Positions 26,742-36,142 of a stretch of 59,444 nucleotides of DNA are shown here, piece by piece (within the stretch, counting starts at the first letter, position 1; the number at the start of each line of letters is the position of its first letter). Both the position numbers and the translations under genes were made by a program. The notes under the pieces are model-generated. The model saw only the letters and a list, made by a program, of their open reading frames with translations, made no database searches and was not told where the DNA came from. Origin of the DNA: UBA7446 sp964014735 (GTDB lineage Bacteria; Bacteroidota; Bacteroidia; Flavobacteriales; Flavobacteriaceae); NCBI GenBank assembly GCA_964014735.1, contig CAXHBH010000008.1, forward strand, positions 1-59,444, written 5' to 3'.

Positions 26742-27740
26742 TTATGACAAGGCTAACATTCTGTCAATGGGCGCTTTTGCAGCAGCCATCAAAGAATGTT
26801 CAAGATTAATTTCAGGTTGTTCGTGCTTTAAGCATAAATAAAGTTTTTCCAATGTATTTAGCTTCATAAAACCACATTCACTACAGGCACAAGTATCGTC
26901 TGAAACGGGTGCTGGAATAAAAGTCTTTTGGGGGGCACGTTTCTTCATTTCGTGTAAAATACCTGCTTCTGTAGCCACTATGTAGGCGTCTGCGCTGTCT
27001 TGCTGCACAAAATTGAGCAATCCTGAAGTACTACCTACATAATGAGCAATGTCCAATACTTGTGACTCACTTTCGGGATGAGCAATAAATTTGGCATTAG
27101 GATGCTGTTGTGCCAAATTAACAATTTTATCAAATGAAAAGGCTTCATGTACAATACATGAACCGTCCCAAAGTATCATTTCACGACCTGTTTCCTTTAT
27201 TAAATAACGTCCTAAGTTTTTGTCGGGTGCAAAAATGATGGGTTGGTCTTTTGATATACTTTCAATAATACGAACAGCATTGCTAGAAGTACAAACAATA
27301 TCACTCAAAGACTTAATCTCAGCAGAGCAATTAATATAGGTAACTACAATAGCATCGGGATGTTTGGACTTAAAAGAAGCAAATGCATCAGCTGGACAGG
27401 AGTCTGCTAAAGAGCAGCCTGCGTTTAAATCTGGTAATAAAACTTTTTTTGTGGGGTTAATTATTTTAGCTGTTTCAGCCATAAAATGAACCCCAGCAAA
27501 GACTATGATTTCAGTAGACACCTCAGCAGCTGCTTTCGCTAAATACAGGCTATCCCCAAGAAAATCAGCCAAGTCTTGTATGGCATCTTCTTGATAGTAA
27601 TGTGCTAAAAGCACGGCATTCTTAACTACTTTCAAACGCTTGATTTCATCAACCAATGAAATGTTATTTGGAACAGGCGCATCTACAAATCCTTTTGCAG
27701 TAATAGAAGCGATAGTTGTGGGCGTTTTAATGATACTCAA
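26742..27740 (-). CDS. nadA: Quinolinate synthase (332 aa)
   Basis: [4Fe-4S] enzyme condensing iminoaspartate with dihydroxyacetone phosphate to quinolinate. It shows LLAHYYQ, GDSLYLAKAA, VHFMAETAKI, the cysteine-bearing DLNAGCSLADSCP and VTYINCSAEIKSLSD, a HPE segment, and the C-terminal CACSECGFMKLN. These supply the cluster ligands. It is the first gene of the nad operon, divergent from thrA across 166 nt. Confidence 0.96.
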   Translation of the reverse strand: MSIIKTPTTIASITAKGFVDAPVPNNISLVDEIKRLKVVKNAVLLAHYYQEDAIQDLADFLGDSLYLAKAAAEVSTEIIVFAGVHFMAETAKIINPTKKVLLPDLNAGCSLADSCPADAFASFKSKHPDAIVVTYINCSAEIKSLSDIVCTSSNAVRIIESISKDQPIIFAPDKNLGRYLIKETGREMILWDGSCIVHEAFSFDKIVNLAQQHPNAKFIAHPESESQVLDIAHYVGSTSGLLNFVQQDSADAYIVATEAGILHEMKKRAPQKTFIPAPVSDDTCACSECGFMKLNTLEKLYLCLKHEQPEINLEHSLMAAAKAPIDRMLALS

Positions 27741-27834
27741 TTTTTATATAAAATTAATGAATTTCATGCCTTCTTAAGCCTTTTAATCAACTAAATATTA
27801 TTCTTATTAAACATATAACATAAACGAATAACAA

Positions 27835-27842
27835 CAAAAATA
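27835..27842 (-). promoter_or_regulatory. Candidate -7 box TATTTTTG for the nad operon
   Basis: On the minus strand TATTTTTG exactly matches TAnnTTTG, 94 nt upstream of the nadA ATG. The -33 position is weak (TCTG at a 22-nt spacing). It is back-to-back with the thrA box at 27876. Confidence 0.35.
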
Positions 27843-27875
27843 GTGATCAGCGCATTATTTTGGACAGAAAACGGT

Positions 27876-27883
27876 TACTTTTG
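27876..27883 (+). promoter_or_regulatory. Candidate -7 box TACTTTTG for the thr operon
   Basis: TACTTTTG is an exact TAnnTTTG match ending 23 nt before the thrA ATG. The only TTTG upstream is 13 nt away, shorter than the usual spacing. The predicted leader is too short for a classical threonine leader peptide or attenuator. Confidence 0.45.
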
Positions 27884-27906
27884 TATCGTTTTTTTAACAC
27901 TTAAAA

Positions 27907-30345
27907 ATGATAGTTTTAAAGTTTGGTGGATCTTCAGTAGCTGGTGCCGTTGAAGTTGAGCAGGTTCTTGGTGTTTTATTACAGCAAAAGAAACCAATGG
28001 CAGTTGTGGTTTCAGCCTTGGGTGGAATTACAGATGAGCTACACGCATTAGGAAAACTTGCCGCTAATGGGGATGCTTCCTATGTAAATCGATTAAAAAA
28101 AGTTGAAGACCGTCATATTTTGATGGTACAAACGCTTGTTCCTGTTTCCAAAAGAAGTGCTATTCTAAGTACTACAAAACAAATTATCAACAAACTCGAA
28201 ACCATTCTAGAGGGTACCTTTATGATACGTGAGCTTTCACCAAAAACATTGGATATGCTGTTGAGTTTTGGAGAAATTCTATCACATAAAATAATAGCAG
28301 AGGCTGCAAAGGCAAAAGGGATAGATGCTCTTGCAAAGAATGCACAAGATCTTATCGTGACCTTTCAATCGATAGGAAGAACACTTGTGGATTATAAAAA
28401 AACCAACGCTAACCTCCTCGCGTTTTTCAAAAGCAACAAACACCAAGTAGTTATTCTTCCCGGATTTGTTTCCAAAAATGCAGAAGGCATCGTCACAACA
28501 CTAGGACGTGGCGGTTCTGACCTAACGGCATCCATAACGGCATGCGCACTTGAAGCAGAATCTTTAGAAATTTGGACAGACGTTAGTGGAATGTTTACAG
28601 CACACCCTGCATTAGTTAAACAAGCCAAGTCTATACCTGAAATATCGTACCAGGAAGCCATGGAACTTTCTCATTTTGGTGCCAAGGTAATCTATCCCCC
28701 TACCCTTCAGCCCATTATTGAAAAAAGCATTCCTGTTTATATTAAAAATACTTTTAAACCCAACGACCCAGGCACACTTATTACAAATACTACAGAAGCG
28801 GAAACGGTGGTTAGAGGAATTAGTCATATCAATGATATTGCATTACTCACACTTGAAGGCAGCGGTATGATTGGTGTTCCGGGTTACTCACAAAAGCTGT
28901 TGACAGTTTTAGCGCAACATCACATAAATGTGGTGATGATCACGCAAGCATCTTCTGAACATTCCATTTGTTTGGGTATTGATGCAGCAGAGGCAGATTT
29001 TGCACAAGAAACTATTGACGATGCATTTGCGCTCGACATTGAAACTAAAAAAATTAATCCTATCCGAGTTGAAAAGGATTTATCCATCATTGCACTTGTT
29101 GGTGAGAACATGAAAAACCACCAAGGTATTAGCGGACGTATGTTTCGTGCCTTGGGAAATAACAACGTTAATGTTAAAGCTATTGCACAAGGTGCTTCAG
29201 AAAAAAACATTACAGCAGTAATTGACAGCAAAGACATCAAGAAGGCGTTAAACACGCTTCACGAAGCATTCTTTGAAACACAAATAAAAAAACTTCACCT
29301 ATTTGTAACAGGAGTTGGTAATGTGGGAAGTAAGTTTTTAGAGCAAGTAAATAAACAACATGATTTTCTTAAAGAACATTTCAAACTCAATTTAAGTGTA
29401 ATTGGTATTTCCAACTCACGTATGATGATGTTTGATTCAGCGGGAATAAATCTAGACGAATGGAACACAATATTAGATGCCGGAGAGAAGGCAGATAAGG
29501 ATCTATTTTTTGAAAAAGCCAAAACATTAAACATGCGTAATGCCATTTTTGTGGACAATACAGCAAACCCCGTTATAGCTGGAACTTATGCGCATTATTT
29601 AGAAAACAATATTGGTGTAGTAACATGTAATAAGATTGCATGTGCTGATGATTTGGTCAATTATCAAAAACTTAAGAAATTATCGCACAAGTACAATGCA
29701 CCATTCTTATTTGAAACCAATGTCGGGGCTGGACTACCCATAATTGATACACTAAATCATTTGATTGCATCTGGCGATCAAGTACACAGCATACAGGCAG
29801 TTTTGTCGGGAAGTTTGAATTTTGTTTTCAACTCGTTCAATGAAAATACTTCATTCCGTGAAGTCGTGGAGCAGGCCATGCAAGAAGGCTATACCGAACC
29901 TGATCCAAAAATTGATTTAAGTGGAATTGACGTAGCAAGAAAGATATTGATTCTAGCAAGAGAAAGTGGTTTTGCATTGGAACTTTCCGATATTGAAAAT
30001 AAATCATTTTTACCTAAGGCTTGTCTTGATTCTGAAAGCAACGAAAGCTTTTTAGCAAGTTTGGACAAACACAAGGCACATTTTGATGCCCTTTACCAAA
30101 ATGCAGCGCGCGAAAATGCGCGTTTAAAATATGTTGCCACATTTGAAAGTGGCAAGGCAACAGTAGGATTAAAACATATCCCACAAGGGCATGATTTCTA
30201 TAACCTTGAGGGTAGCGACAACATCGTGTTGTTCTACACAGACAGATATGCACAACAACCTTTAATTGTCAAAGGTGCTGGTGCTGGTGCTGCCGTAACA
30301 GCTTCGGGAATATTTGCAGATATCATTAGAATTGGAAAAAGTTGA
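27907..30345 (+). CDS. thrA: Bifunctional aspartokinase / homoserine dehydrogenase (812 aa)
   Basis: Carries the first and third steps of the aspartate-family pathway. The aspartokinase domain (about 1-290) starts with KFGGSS and contains GRGGSDLTAS. Two ACT regulatory domains follow (about 305-455), the place where threonine normally inhibits. The homoserine dehydrogenase domain starts LHLFVTGVGNVGSKF (about 463) and contains VTCNKIA, ETNVGAGLP and the substrate motif EGYTEPDPKIDLSG. Length and layout match E. coli ThrA. It is first in thrA-thrB-thrC. Confidence 0.96.
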   Translation: MIVLKFGGSSVAGAVEVEQVLGVLLQQKKPMAVVVSALGGITDELHALGKLAANGDASYVNRLKKVEDRHILMVQTLVPVSKRSAILSTTKQIINKLETILEGTFMIRELSPKTLDMLLSFGEILSHKIIAEAAKAKGIDALAKNAQDLIVTFQSIGRTLVDYKKTNANLLAFFKSNKHQVVILPGFVSKNAEGIVTTLGRGGSDLTASITACALEAESLEIWTDVSGMFTAHPALVKQAKSIPEISYQEAMELSHFGAKVIYPPTLQPIIEKSIPVYIKNTFKPNDPGTLITNTTEAETVVRGISHINDIALLTLEGSGMIGVPGYSQKLLTVLAQHHINVVMITQASSEHSICLGIDAAEADFAQETIDDAFALDIETKKINPIRVEKDLSIIALVGENMKNHQGISGRMFRALGNNNVNVKAIAQGASEKNITAVIDSKDIKKALNTLHEAFFETQIKKLHLFVTGVGNVGSKFLEQVNKQHDFLKEHFKLNLSVIGISNSRMMMFDSAGINLDEWNTILDAGEKADKDLFFEKAKTLNMRNAIFVDNTANPVIAGTYAHYLENNIGVVTCNKIACADDLVNYQKLKKLSHKYNAPFLFETNVGAGLPIIDTLNHLIASGDQVHSIQAVLSGSLNFVFNSFNENTSFREVVEQAMQEGYTEPDPKIDLSGIDVARKILILARESGFALELSDIENKSFLPKACLDSESNESFLASLDKHKAHFDALYQNAARENARLKYVATFESGKATVGLKHIPQGHDFYNLEGSDNIVLFYTDRYAQQPLIVKGAGAGAAVTASGIFADIIRIGKS

Positions 30346-31279
30346 TGTAAAAGGCGTTAAACTATTTGCGCCAGCTAGTATAGCCAATATTTCTTGTGGC
30401 TTTGATGTTTTGGGACTCTGTCTAGAAAACATTGGAGACCTTATGGAAATACGTCGCAGTAATAAAGCGGGTATACAAATAACATCTGTAAAAGGACAAA
30501 ATTTACCACTTGAGGCAGAGAACAATGTTGCAGGTGTAGCGGGCTTGGCCATGCTAGAAGCTCATAATCCTAAACTAGGCTTTGAAATTTATATTGAAAA
30601 AAATATCAAACCTGGCAGTGGTATTGGAAGTTCTGCCGCGAGCGCTGCAGGTGCAGTAGCCGGGATAAATTACCTCCTCGGTAATCCATTTAGCAAAAAA
30701 GAATTAATCCCTTTTGCTATGGAAGGAGAACGCCGGGCTTGTGGAACTGCACATGCCGATAATGTGGCACCAGCACTCTTAGGGGGTTTTACTTTGGTAA
30801 GAGCCACAAATCCGCTTGACATCTGTGCATTGCCAACTCCACTAGAGCTTGTAGCTACGGTAATTCACCCCAAAATTGAAGTTAAAACAGCTGATGCGCG
30901 TGCCGTACTCAAAAAAAGTGTAACCCTGAAAAAAGCCATCACCCAATGGGGAAATGTAGGTGCATTAGTTTCTAGTTTATATGAAGAAGATTACGACTTA
31001 TTAAGCAGGTCTTTGGTTGATGTGATCGTTGAGCCGGCAAGGTCTATATTGATACCATATTTTAAAGAATTAAAAGCAACATGCAAAGCAAGTGGTGCGC
31101 TTGGTTCTGGCATATCAGGTTCTGGTCCTTCTGTTTTTGCTTTGTCAAGAGGTATGAGTACTGCAAATAAGGTTGCGCAAGCCATGGGGTCTGTTTTAGA
31201 AAAAACAAAAATTCCATATGATATTCACGTCAGTCCCGTTAAAAAAACTGGAGTTAGTTTTATAGAAGAGCTTACATGA
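30332..31279 (+). CDS. thrB: Homoserine kinase (315 aa, TTG start)
   Basis: GHMP kinase phosphorylating homoserine. It shows LFAPASIANISCGFDVLGLC at the start and the ATP loop KPGSGIGSSAASAAGAV, followed by GSGISGSGPSVFAL. No ATG, and no GTG at a plausible position, lies in frame before the conserved core. The usable codons are TTG at 30332 (MEKVDVKGVK) and TTG at 30314. I chose 30332 because it matches the family's short N-terminus. Either start lies inside the end of thrA, so translation is probably coupled. Confidence 0.93.
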   Translation: MEKVDVKGVKLFAPASIANISCGFDVLGLCLENIGDLMEIRRSNKAGIQITSVKGQNLPLEAENNVAGVAGLAMLEAHNPKLGFEIYIEKNIKPGSGIGSSAASAAGAVAGINYLLGNPFSKKELIPFAMEGERRACGTAHADNVAPALLGGFTLVRATNPLDICALPTPLELVATVIHPKIEVKTADARAVLKKSVTLKKAITQWGNVGALVSSLYEEDYDLLSRSLVDVIVEPARSILIPYFKELKATCKASGALGSGISGSGPSVFALSRGMSTANKVAQAMGSVLEKTKIPYDIHVSPVKKTGVSFIEELT

Positions 31280-32583
31280 AATACTACAGCCTAACTGATA
31301 AAAATAACACCGCCAGCTTTTCAGAGGCTGTAATTCGAGGTCTTGCTCCCGACAGGGGTTTATATTTTCCAGAAAATATATCAAGATTAGATGAGGTATT
31401 CCTTGAAGATCTTACCAATAAATCAATGGTGGAAATTGGTGTTGAAATCATGCGTCCTTTTGTTGGAGGCACCATTCCAGATGATCGATTGAGAAAAATT
31501 GTCAACGACACACTTTGCTTTAATTTTCCAGTGAATAAAGTCAATGACAACACGGCTACACTAGAACTTTTCCATGGTCCAACAATGGCATTTAAAGATG
31601 TTGGTGCACGTTTTATGGCACGTTGTATTGGATATTTCAACGAACAAAGTCCCAAAAAAGTAACCGTTTTAGTTGCTACATCCGGCGACACAGGTGGCGC
31701 AGTAGCTTCAGGATTTTTAGGAATTGAAGGAACCGAAGTAATTATCCTCTATCCAAAGGGAAAAGTAAGCCACATCCAAGAACTACAACTCACTACAAAT
31801 GGCAAAAACATAAAGGCTGTTGAAGTAGATGGTGTTTTTGACGACTGCCAAGAAATGGTCAAATCGGCCTTTATAGATGAAGACTTAAAAAGAAAATTAA
31901 ATCTTACCTCTGCCAATTCGATTAACGTTGCGCGTTGGTTACCGCAATCGCTATATTTTTTCTCTGCATTTCAGCATTTTAAGCGTTTGGGTATAGACAA
32001 AAAATTAGTTTTCTCTGTTCCAAGTGGAAATTTTGGCAACATCTGTGCCGGAATTGTGGCCAAAAGACTTGGTTTACCAATAAACCATTTTATAGCCAGT
32101 ACCAATATCAACGACACAATACCCCGATATTTGCAAACACAAAACTACCAACCCAACCCTTCTAAGCAAACCATTTCCAATGCCATGGACGTGGGAAATC
32201 CATCAAATTTTATTCGTGTTCAGTCCCTTTACAAAAACGATTTTGATTCCCTAAAACAAGATTTTTCCTCATACGCCTATGACGATACTGAAACAAAGCT
32301 AGCACTGGCTGAGCTACATCAAAAGCACAATTATGTTGCTGACCCACACGGAGCGGTTGGTTATTTGGGATTACAAGACTTTTTGAAAAAAAATCCAGAT
32401 TACTATGGTATATTTTTAGAAACAGCCCACCCTATTAAATTCCGTGACACAGTAGAGGATACACTTGGTCTAACCCTAGATATTCCAACACAAATTCAAA
32501 AAATACTTGATAAAACTCCAAAAAAAACTTCTTTGCGTGGCTATAAAACGTTTAAAGAATACCTACTCAATCAAGCTATTTAA
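31276..32583 (+). CDS. thrC: Threonine synthase (435 aa)
   Basis: PLP enzyme converting O-phosphohomoserine to threonine. SEAVIRGLAPDRGLYFPE is the typical N-terminus, and Lys107 in FHGPTMAFKDVGARF is the PLP-binding residue. ATSGDTGGAVASGF, SANSINVARWLPQS and SVPSGNFGNICAG follow. Its ATG overlaps the thrB stop (ATGA). The last 21 nt overlap the 3' end of the convergent aminopeptidase gene. Confidence 0.96.
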   Translation: MKYYSLTDKNNTASFSEAVIRGLAPDRGLYFPENISRLDEVFLEDLTNKSMVEIGVEIMRPFVGGTIPDDRLRKIVNDTLCFNFPVNKVNDNTATLELFHGPTMAFKDVGARFMARCIGYFNEQSPKKVTVLVATSGDTGGAVASGFLGIEGTEVIILYPKGKVSHIQELQLTTNGKNIKAVEVDGVFDDCQEMVKSAFIDEDLKRKLNLTSANSINVARWLPQSLYFFSAFQHFKRLGIDKKLVFSVPSGNFGNICAGIVAKRLGLPINHFIASTNINDTIPRYLQTQNYQPNPSKQTISNAMDVGNPSNFIRVQSLYKNDFDSLKQDFSSYAYDDTETKLALAELHQKHNYVADPHGAVGYLGLQDFLKKNPDYYGIFLETAHPIKFRDTVEDTLGLTLDIPTQIQKILDKTPKKTSLRGYKTFKEYLLNQAI

Positions 32584-34176
32584 TTCAGGCAATATAAAAG
32601 CATCCAATACACTTGGCTCTTGCATCATGGCTTCAATGCCATCGGCAGTACGTGGTGCATAGGCAGAAAGGTTTATTGGTCCGTCATTAGTGATCAAGAT
32701 GTCATCTTCAATTCGAATCGCTATACCCCACCATTTCGGATCACAAGGACTATTCTCAGGAATATAAATACCTGGTTCTACCGTGATAAGGGTGTTGTGC
32801 TGAAAGGGATTATAAGTACCCGCGTCATGTACATCCAAACCCAAATAATGAGATGTCCCGTGCGGAAAGTATTTACGCACTTCTGAAGCATTTTTAATAA
32901 TACCTAAATCTTTCAATCCGCTTACAATCACTTCAACTGCAGCATCATGTGGTGAGCGCATACTAGCACCAATAACTGATGCAGCAATACCTGCTTCCTG
33001 AGCTTCATAAACAATATCGTATATAGCACGTTGCTCTTCTGAAAAAGTACCATCTGCAGGTATAGTACGGGTTACATCGGCAGTATAGTTGTGATATTCT
33101 GCACCTAAATCCATCAAAACCAAATCGCTTCCAACTTTTGGTTTATCGTTAGTAATATAGTGTAAAACACAGCCGTTATGACCACCACCAACAATAGAAG
33201 GATAACCTTCATATTCAGCACCGTATTTTTTAAAAACAAATTCATGTATACCTTGAATTTCACGCTCCGACATACCTGGATGCATGGCCTTCATAACCTC
33301 CACTTGGCCTATTGCAGAGATATTAATAGCCTTCTTTAACAAGTCCAGTTCTTCAGGTAATTTAATCTCTCGTAAACCTTCCATAATCATAGGTAGGGTT
33401 TGAGAGTCAAGATTTGTGAGTTGTAATGACATTTGTTGCCTTAGCTCTGCGCGTTGGCGTTCATTTAGCGCGCCTTGATATGCCACAAGAAGTTTATCCT
33501 TAGCCAATTCATCGTTTATTCTCATAGAACGAGATAATACTTGTGCAACATTAGCTGAACTATTGCTGTCAGAAGTAGTTATGTAGCGATACAAGGATGC
33601 TTTTTCTGCATTAAAATCAATCGTAAAATTCGCTTTTCTTTTAAAGCTTTTTATGAGTGAGTAAAGGTCGGCATCATTTTTAGTATCATCACGAACGTCG
33701 TTATTGATATCAAAAAAGAGTACTTGGTCAAATTGACCGAAATCAATTTTGATATCAGCAAATTCGGTGTTGAAAAATACATTGGTGAATCCCAATTTTT
33801 GCTTGGCTCCTATAATACCTAATCGCTTACCATCCCACTGTTCTCTTACTGGATCGCGTTCCTGCACAAACAGTACATCCTCCATAGAAATACCATTAAC
33901 AATTTGGGGTTCTTTATAAATCAAAAGAACGGCATGTGGTTCTTTTAGTCCAGTGAGGTAATAGAAATTAGGATCTTGGTGGTAATGAAAGTCTACGTCA
34001 TTTGCGCGATTACGTATGGGGTTAGTAAAAAACACAGCCACACTATTTGAGGGCATTTGTTCACGTACCGCTTGGCGACGACCTTCGTGGAAGGCAGGTG
34101 TTAGGTAATCGTTAGGTATTTCTTGTGCTTGAAGGCAAAAAACCGTGATTATTGTGAATAAAATGCAGCGTAACAT
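32563..34176 (-). CDS. Exported aminopeptidase P family metallopeptidase (537 aa)
   Basis: Xaa-Pro aminopeptidase of the M24B family. The open frame extends to 34233, but ATG 34176 gives a signal peptide (MLRCILFTIITVFCLQAQ) and leaves room for the divergent promoter region. The N-terminal creatinase-like domain contains NPIRNRANDVDFHYHQDPNF. The catalytic domain shows the two-metal ligands: Asp in LMDLGAEYHNYTADVTRTIP, His in FPHGTSHYLGLDVHD, and Glu in ITVEPGIYIP and IRIEDD. It probably degrades proline-containing peptides in the periplasm. The 3' end overlaps thrC by 21 nt on the opposite strand. Confidence 0.9.
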   Translation of the reverse strand: MLRCILFTIITVFCLQAQEIPNDYLTPAFHEGRRQAVREQMPSNSVAVFFTNPIRNRANDVDFHYHQDPNFYYLTGLKEPHAVLLIYKEPQIVNGISMEDVLFVQERDPVREQWDGKRLGIIGAKQKLGFTNVFFNTEFADIKIDFGQFDQVLFFDINNDVRDDTKNDADLYSLIKSFKRKANFTIDFNAEKASLYRYITTSDSNSSANVAQVLSRSMRINDELAKDKLLVAYQGALNERQRAELRQQMSLQLTNLDSQTLPMIMEGLREIKLPEELDLLKKAINISAIGQVEVMKAMHPGMSEREIQGIHEFVFKKYGAEYEGYPSIVGGGHNGCVLHYITNDKPKVGSDLVLMDLGAEYHNYTADVTRTIPADGTFSEEQRAIYDIVYEAQEAGIAASVIGASMRSPHDAAVEVIVSGLKDLGIIKNASEVRKYFPHGTSHYLGLDVHDAGTYNPFQHNTLITVEPGIYIPENSPCDPKWWGIAIRIEDDILITNDGPINLSAYAPRTADGIEAMMQEPSVLDAFILPELNSLIE

Positions 34177-34211
34177 GAGCTTCTTTATAGCTAAAGTAGC
34201 TAAAACTGTGC

Positions 34212-34219
34212 TACTTTTG
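34212..34219 (+). promoter_or_regulatory. Candidate -7 box TACTTTTG directly before gcvT
   Basis: An exact TAnnTTTG match ends only 5 nt before the gcvT ATG. If used, transcription would begin at or very near the start codon, giving a leaderless or nearly leaderless mRNA. The -33 side is weak (TTTA, 24-nt spacing). Confidence 0.4.
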
Positions 34220-34224
34220 AAAGC

Positions 34225-35307
34225 ATGAAGCAATTGTCCTTACATCAACAACACATTAGCTTAGGCGCCAAAATGGGCCCATTTGCAGGCTTTGATATGC
34301 CGCTCAGTTATCAGGGTGTTAAAGCCGAGCATCTTTGTGTACGCGAACATGTAGGTGTTTTTGACGTTTCCCATATGGGTGAATTTATGGTTAGTGGCGG
34401 TGCAGCCACAGCCTTATTACAATATACCACAAGTAATAATGTTGAAGATCTTGGCATAGGTGATGCGCAATATGCCTATATGCCCAACAGTGAAGGTGGC
34501 GTAGTAGACGACATTTTGGTGTATCGATTGGAGGAAGAAAAATATATGCTGGTTGTAAATGCCACTAATATAGCAAAGGATTGGAATTGGCTTACAGCCC
34601 AGAATAAGGAATTTGTTGCCACCCTAGAAAATAAATCTGATGCCTACGCCCTATTGGCAGTACAAGGACCTAGGGCACATGCCTTGATGAAACGACTTAC
34701 TAATATTGATACAGCCAACCAAAAAAGCTTTTCCGTAGTAGAAACCACTGTAGCAGGTGCCGACTATGTTTATGTTGCCAACACCGGCTATACTGGATCA
34801 GGCGGGGTAGAATTATACGTTCCCGTTGCCCAAGCGACACAAGTTTGGAAAACACTTATAAACGAGGGTGCTCCCTTCAACATCCAACCCATTGGCTTGG
34901 CTGCCAGAGACACTTTACGTCTAGAAATGGGTTATTGCCTATATGGTCATGAGTTGAGCGAAACCACCTCGCCTATTGCAGCACGCTTGGCGTGGTGTAC
35001 GGATTTTAACAAATCCTTTGTTGGTGATACACACATTAAAAAAGATAAATCCGAAGGAACTGCACAAACACGGGTTGGTTTTAGCATGATAGAAAGGGGG
35101 ATTCCGAGACAAAACTATCCGTTGGTTTCAGCAGATGGCAGTCCAATAGGTGTGGTAACTTCTGGCACCTCCTCCCCTTCTTTAAAATTAGGTATAGGCA
35201 TGGGATATTTAGACAAGTTATACGCCAAGGTAGGGACAGAAATCTATGTATATATACGTGGGAAAAATGTCAAGGCGTGCGTAAGCCGCCTCCCTTTTAT
35301 TTCCTAG
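34225..35307 (+). CDS. gcvT: Aminomethyltransferase, glycine cleavage system T protein (360 aa)
   Basis: Transfers the methylene group from the lipoylated H protein to tetrahydrofolate. Typical segments are GAKMGPFAGFDMPLSYQ, HVGVFDVSHMGEF, YMLVVNATNIAKDWNW, ALLAVQGP, NTGYTGSGGVELYV, GLAARDTLRLEMGYCLYGHE and, at the end, VTSGTSSPSLKLGIGMGYL. Length is normal. The other gcv genes are not in the window. The next gene starts 1 nt after its stop. Confidence 0.95.
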   Translation: MKQLSLHQQHISLGAKMGPFAGFDMPLSYQGVKAEHLCVREHVGVFDVSHMGEFMVSGGAATALLQYTTSNNVEDLGIGDAQYAYMPNSEGGVVDDILVYRLEEEKYMLVVNATNIAKDWNWLTAQNKEFVATLENKSDAYALLAVQGPRAHALMKRLTNIDTANQKSFSVVETTVAGADYVYVANTGYTGSGGVELYVPVAQATQVWKTLINEGAPFNIQPIGLAARDTLRLEMGYCLYGHELSETTSPIAARLAWCTDFNKSFVGDTHIKKDKSEGTAQTRVGFSMIERGIPRQNYPLVSADGSPIGVVTSGTSSPSLKLGIGMGYLDKLYAKVGTEIYVYIRGKNVKACVSRLPFIS

Positions 35308-35308
35308 C

Positions 35309-36142
35309 ATGAAACGTATTCTCATTTTTGGCGGAAGTGGTTTTCTGGGACGTGCCCTGTATAAAGAACTGCATCCTTACTTTGACGTATATGCCACCTA
35401 TTGCACCCAAGCTAATTATGCAAAAAACAAACGTTATTTTGAGTATGACTTTAAGGAAGACTCACCTACCGAAATACTAAAATATATCAAGCCAGATGTC
35501 ATTATATCGGCACTTAGGGGTGAAGATATGGGTCAGTTTGTAGCGCATGATATGCTCATAACATATACCATACAGAAACAGGCGCGTATAATTTTCCTTT
35601 CTGCAGCCAATGTTTTTGACAGCTTTCGTCACTACCCTAGCTACGAACACGACAAAACTCTTTCTGAAAGTGTTTACGGTAAGGGGAAAATAAAAATTGA
35701 AAACAAGCTCATGCGCATGCCCCCATTTAGCTGGACCATTGTGCGTTTGCCCATGGTATTTGGTGCGGGTGCACCTCGATTATTAGAGCTAAAATCAGCG
35801 ATAGAAACCCAAACACCTTATGAAATTTTTCCCAACTCAGTCATTAACCTGGCGGCGGCTTTTTTTGTTACCCAGCAGTTGCATTATATCATAAACAGAG
35901 ATTTGTGGGGTATTTTTCATTTGGGTAGTAACGATTTGATTCACCACGATGAATTTATCGCCCAACTGGTAGACGGATTAAAGTTATCCAGAAAACCCTG
36001 CTACACCCATGTCTATGCCAGTAATATTGACCGTTATATAGCGGTTTTGCCCAAATTCAACCAGTTGCCCAAACACTTACGATATACTTCAGATGCGGTA
36101 TTGCAAAACTGCTTGGGCATCATTACACCGGGCAAACAATGA
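35309..36142 (+). CDS. RmlD-like NAD-dependent sugar-nucleotide reductase (277 aa)
   Basis: Rossmann-fold protein of the extended SDR/RmlD type. The dinucleotide-binding GGSGFLGRAL is at 7-16, IISALRGEDM is at the usual nicotinamide-loop place, and YGKGK resembles the YxxxK catalytic pair. The family includes dTDP-4-dehydrorhamnose reductases, but no sugar-biosynthesis gene is nearby. It sits directly behind gcvT, so the real substrate is unknown. Confidence 0.75.
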   Translation: MKRILIFGGSGFLGRALYKELHPYFDVYATYCTQANYAKNKRYFEYDFKEDSPTEILKYIKPDVIISALRGEDMGQFVAHDMLITYTIQKQARIIFLSAANVFDSFRHYPSYEHDKTLSESVYGKGKIKIENKLMRMPPFSWTIVRLPMVFGAGAPRLLELKSAIETQTPYEIFPNSVINLAAAFFVTQQLHYIINRDLWGIFHLGSNDLIHHDEFIAQLVDGLKLSRKPCYTHVYASNIDRYIAVLPKFNQLPKHLRYTSDAVLQNCLGIITPGKQ

